From Victivallales bacterium (lineage in GTDB: Bacteria; Verrucomicrobiota; Lentisphaeria; Oligosphaerales; Oligosphaeraceae): 36,352 nucleotides of DNA. The stretch covers positions 1 through 36,352 of the forward strand of contig JAFZIJ010000019.1 in NCBI GenBank assembly GCA_017554445.1. Direction: 5' to 3'. Under the pieces are notes generated by a model. The model ran no database searches and had not been told where the DNA came from. It was given only the letters and a program-made list of their open reading frames with translations. Of the stretch, positions 34,499 through 36,352 are shown piece after piece; the first letter of the stretch is position 1; each line of letters starts with the position of its first letter. The position numbers and the translations under genes are program-made.

Positions 34499-35222
34499 TT
34501 TCAGCCGTGGCATCGGCTATGTGTTCAAAGGCATCATGGGCTTTTGGAAGCGACCACGCCTGTGGGTTTACGCGATTATTCCATTTATCTGCGTAAAGGT
34601 CTTGTTCGCAGCTATTTCGTACTACGTCCTGCATTCCCATGTGCAACCGTTGGTTGAACGATTGACGGCAATCATTTCCGGCTGGGGGATGGAGACACTG
34701 GCCGTCGTGGCGGGCTTCGTTGTGCATTGGGTGGCGGTCATCGCGTTTTTTCTGTTCATGGCGTCCATAACCAGCATGCTGTTTGAAGTGTTTGGCGGCG
34801 TATTCTTTACGTATATGGTTCGACGCTACGAACATATCGTGTATGAACGGCCGCTGGAGCCGCCTGTCACATGGCGGCAGGATATTCTGAACACGATTGG
34901 CTGTGTCGTCTATTCTGCTGGAACAGTGATCTTGAACATTCCGATTCTGCTGTTGGGCTTTGTGTTTCCGTTTTTCGCGCATGTCTTGGCGGCATGGCTT
35001 GTCGGATATCGCTATGGCATCAGTTATTGCGCGGAGTCAGGCTTCAACAAAGGATGGTCCATTGCGTTGTTGCAACAGCGCTTCGCAGGGCACCGCACCG
35101 TGCTGCATGGCTTTGGCATGATGGTTTTCCTGTTGCTGATGATACCGTATATATCCATCCTGCTGATTCCGGGATTTGTCATCGGCGGGACGATTCTAGT
35201 AAACGAGGAGCAAAGGCACTAG
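34479..35222 (+). CDS. EI24/CysZ-like membrane protein
   Basis: The 247-residue protein has about four to six TM segments (LWVYAIIPFICVKVLFAAI, VVHWVAVIAFFLFMASI, ILNIPILLLGFVFPFFAHVLAAW, MMVFLLLMIPYISILLIPG). Other features are the conserved N-terminal FSRGIGYVFKGIMGFWKRPRLW and the C-terminal IPGFVIGGTILVNEE. This layout matches the EI24 family that includes CysZ sulfate permease and eukaryotic EI24. Here the context is membrane proteins rather than sulfur genes, so sulfate transport is doubtful. The gene starts inside the end of the DUF1232 gene. The TAG stop lies at the head of a short 9-bp repeat. Confidence 0.83.
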   Translation: MFSVGSDFSRGIGYVFKGIMGFWKRPRLWVYAIIPFICVKVLFAAISYYVLHSHVQPLVERLTAIISGWGMETLAVVAGFVVHWVAVIAFFLFMASITSMLFEVFGGVFFTYMVRRYEHIVYERPLEPPVTWRQDILNTIGCVVYSAGTVILNIPILLLGFVFPFFAHVLAAWLVGYRYGISYCAESGFNKGWSIALLQQRFAGHRTVLHGFGMMVFLLLMIPYISILLIPGFVIGGTILVNEEQRH

Positions 35223-35237
35223 TAGCTCTAGAAGCTC
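35220..35237. repeat. Two-unit nonamer repeat at the EI24-like gene stop codon
   Basis: TAGTAGCTC and TAGAAGCTC lie in tandem, and the first three bases are the stop codon. A third degenerate unit (TACAGATCG) follows. Confidence 0.6.
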
Positions 35238-35281
35238 TACAGATCGGGGAGGCTGTTTTGGGGGCAATTTATGGCAAATCC

Positions 35282-35626
35282 ATGTTTAAAGGATATATTC
35301 TTTACAATGAAGTGGTGAAAGAAGGTATTTTGCTGGAATGGAATATGGATAGACAACATAACATGCAAGGCTTGATTTCGGATAATGGCTTTCCCGCGCC
35401 GACAGAGGAGGAGCTTCGGAATATCTTCGCGGCGTCTTGCGTGGAAGCCGCCGCACGGGAAACTGGTTGTACTGCGGCGGAGATGTATCGCCAGATGAAG
35501 GAGGCCAATCTTTTTGCTGAATTGATCTACCCATGTTATGAGACCTTGCATACGCAGAGCCGTCGAATTGTGACGGAAGATATTCTGACCGCCCTGAGGG
35601 CACGCCAGAAAAGGACGGCATCATGA
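35282..35626 (+). CDS. DUF3791-like small protein
   Basis: The frame is clear but the start is not. ATG 35282 gives 114 residues; ATG 35345 gives 93; neither has a good ribosome site. The C-terminal 70 residues fit the DUF3791 pattern: ELRNIFAASCVEAAARETGCTAAEMYRQMKEANLFAELIYPCYETLHTQS, with RRIVTEDILTALRAR at the end. This small helical family often accompanies DUF3990 genes. The stop overlaps the next gene's start (ATGA), as in many toxin-antitoxin pairs. It is probably the antitoxin or partner; the role is inferred. Confidence 0.62.
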   Translation: MFKGYILYNEVVKEGILLEWNMDRQHNMQGLISDNGFPAPTEEELRNIFAASCVEAAARETGCTAAEMYRQMKEANLFAELIYPCYETLHTQSRRIVTEDILTALRARQKRTAS

Positions 35627-36105
35627 GAGTTTATCATGGCGGCACAATGGTTGTTGAACATCCGCTTGTCCATGTCGGACGAAGAGGACTGGATTTCGGG
35701 CTGGGGGTCTATGTGACGGATATCCGGCGGCAAGCTGTCGCATGGGCGGATCGTATGGCTCGTGTGAGTAATGTTCACGGCATTGTGAACAGTTATGAGC
35801 TTGATATGGAAAGAGCCCGGCGTGAGTTTTCCTGCAAAACTTTCCCTGAATATGACGAGCAATGGCTTCAGTTCATTGTTGAAAATCGTTTGGGCATGGA
35901 CAGTGGAATGGCGTTTGATTTGGTGGAGGGCGGTGTCGCCGATGATCGTGTCATCGATACGGTGGAAGCTTATATGGCTGGGATGATGCCGCTGGAAATC
36001 GCGTTGCGCAACCTTGCGATGCATCGTCCGAACAACCAGATATGCATTCGCAACCAGCGTATTATGGATACATGTGTTGAATTTGCGGGCAGTCAGGAGA
36101 TTTGA
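35623..36105 (+). CDS. DUF3990 protein, probable ADP-ribosyltransferase-like toxin
   Basis: The 160-residue protein begins MRVYHGGTMVVEHPLVHVGRRGLDFGLGVYVT, with the YHGG and DFGxGxY motifs of DUF3990. This family is related to ADP-ribosyltransferase folds, in which the H and the G/Y residues would bind NAD. DDRVIDTVEAYMAG and NNQICIRNQRIMDT are further family-like segments. Its ATG overlaps the stop of the DUF3791-like gene, with AGGA upstream. A second DUF3791-like gene follows 6 bp later. DUF3990 genes often lie with DUF3791 genes in small accessory modules. Toxic activity is an inference from the fold and context. Confidence 0.8.
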   Translation: MRVYHGGTMVVEHPLVHVGRRGLDFGLGVYVTDIRRQAVAWADRMARVSNVHGIVNSYELDMERARREFSCKTFPEYDEQWLQFIVENRLGMDSGMAFDLVEGGVADDRVIDTVEAYMAGMMPLEIALRNLAMHRPNNQICIRNQRIMDTCVEFAGSQEI

Positions 36106-36111
36106 AGCCTT

Positions 36112-36318
36112 ATGCTTAGCGATTTATTGATATGGAACAAAATCGGGCGGATCGTCACGTTGCTGTCAAAGCGGCTTGACATCTCCGGCGAACGGGCCTT
36201 GGATATCTTCTATACATCCAAGACCAATGAACGACTGCATGATCCATCGACGTTCCTCTATGGATTTTCTGATTTGTACATCGTCGATGAAATCATCATG
36301 GAGCTGCAGAGGGGATAG
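36112..36318 (+). CDS. DUF3791-like small protein (second copy)
   Basis: The 68-residue protein (MLSDLLIWNKIGRIVTLLSK, DISGERALDIFYTSKTNERL, DLYIVDEIIMELQRG) has the full short DUF3791 layout: a first helix, a gene-family-like SGERALDIF, and a final Y-V-DEI helix. It follows the DUF3990 gene by 6 bp and is probably its antitoxin or partner. It is nearly free of extra sequence, unlike the first copy. The gene is followed by a heptamer array. Confidence 0.75.
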   Translation: MLSDLLIWNKIGRIVTLLSKRLDISGERALDIFYTSKTNERLHDPSTFLYGFSDLYIVDEIIMELQRG

Positions 36319-36323
36319 AAGTT

Positions 36324-36351
36324 AATGCTGAATGCTGAATGCTGAATGCTG
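36324..36351. repeat. Heptamer tandem repeat, four units of AATGCTG, running to the window edge
   Basis: Four exact 7-bp copies start 5 bp after the DUF3791-like stop and may continue beyond the window. Confidence 0.95.
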
Positions 36352-36352
36352 A

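Noticed and set aside
34479..35222. CysZ sulfate transporter
   Set aside because: Only the EI24 family level is supported; no sulfur-assimilation genes are nearby.

Overview
The window looks like a piece of a Gram-negative bacterial chromosome, probably from the PVC group (Lentisphaerota/Victivallales or a related Verrucomicrobiota lineage). That placement is an inference. It rests on a type III glutamine synthetase, a secreted DUF1080 protein, a GH78-type alpha-L-rhamnosidase, a Wza/Wzc-type export locus with an outer-membrane barrel protein, many starts without a clear Shine-Dalgarno site, and moderate GC. No rRNA, tRNA, CRISPR array or insertion sequence was recognised.

Region 1 (1-14993) is an exopolysaccharide/capsule locus. 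On the minus strand, in transcription order, it has a WecA-type glycosyl-phosphate transferase fused to a CoA_binding_3-like half, rmlB, rmlA, a small secreted protein with its own promoter and terminator, an outer-membrane beta-barrel protein, a Wza-like export protein, a Wzc-like tyrosine autokinase with an extreme Tyr-Gly tail, a CpsB/YwqE-like PHP phosphatase and a NahK-like sugar kinase cut by the window edge. Divergent from these is a 1202-residue O-antigen ligase/TPR protein with a natural His9 stretch. Region 2 (14978-25942) holds housekeeping and sugar genes: radC, a queG-like gene, a phosphomannomutase-like gene, the rhamnosidase behind a double AAGCGCTT palindrome, glnN with an upstream endonuclease/phosphatase-family gene, and the DUF1080 protein with a clear terminator.

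Region 3 (26049-35222) is the exciting part. It encodes what looks like a bacterial ESCRT-III/Vps4 module. A 217-residue protein follows the eukaryotic Snf7/CHMP4 pattern from its N-terminus to a DDELMAALE segment. A second coiled-coil protein with an amphipathic N-terminus lies just upstream. Immediately downstream is a 368-residue AAA ATPase with an N-terminal MIT-like helical domain, a Vps4-type AAA core and a Vps4-like C-terminal helix. The Snf7-like protein ends in an RLKKI motif resembling the MIM1 core that binds MIT domains. Around them are membrane proteins of mostly unknown function: a winged-helix-like protein with two TM segments, a one-TM protein, a polytopic DUF1232/YkvA protein, an EI24/CysZ-like protein and, divergently, a CsgG/TolB-like membrane protein and a membrane-anchored degenerate SUMF1-like protein. 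The two directions share a promoter region centred on the palindrome TTGAGATTTTCTCAA. I infer a membrane-remodelling or envelope-stress machine.

Region 4 (35282-36318) is a compact DUF3791-DUF3990-DUF3791 set, probably a toxin-antitoxin-like module. Across the window, short tandem arrays with locus-specific units and periods of 7, 8 or 9 bp sit at or just after stop codons. These include an exact six-copy CTAG-NNNN array and two hairpin-like elements with nonamer arms.
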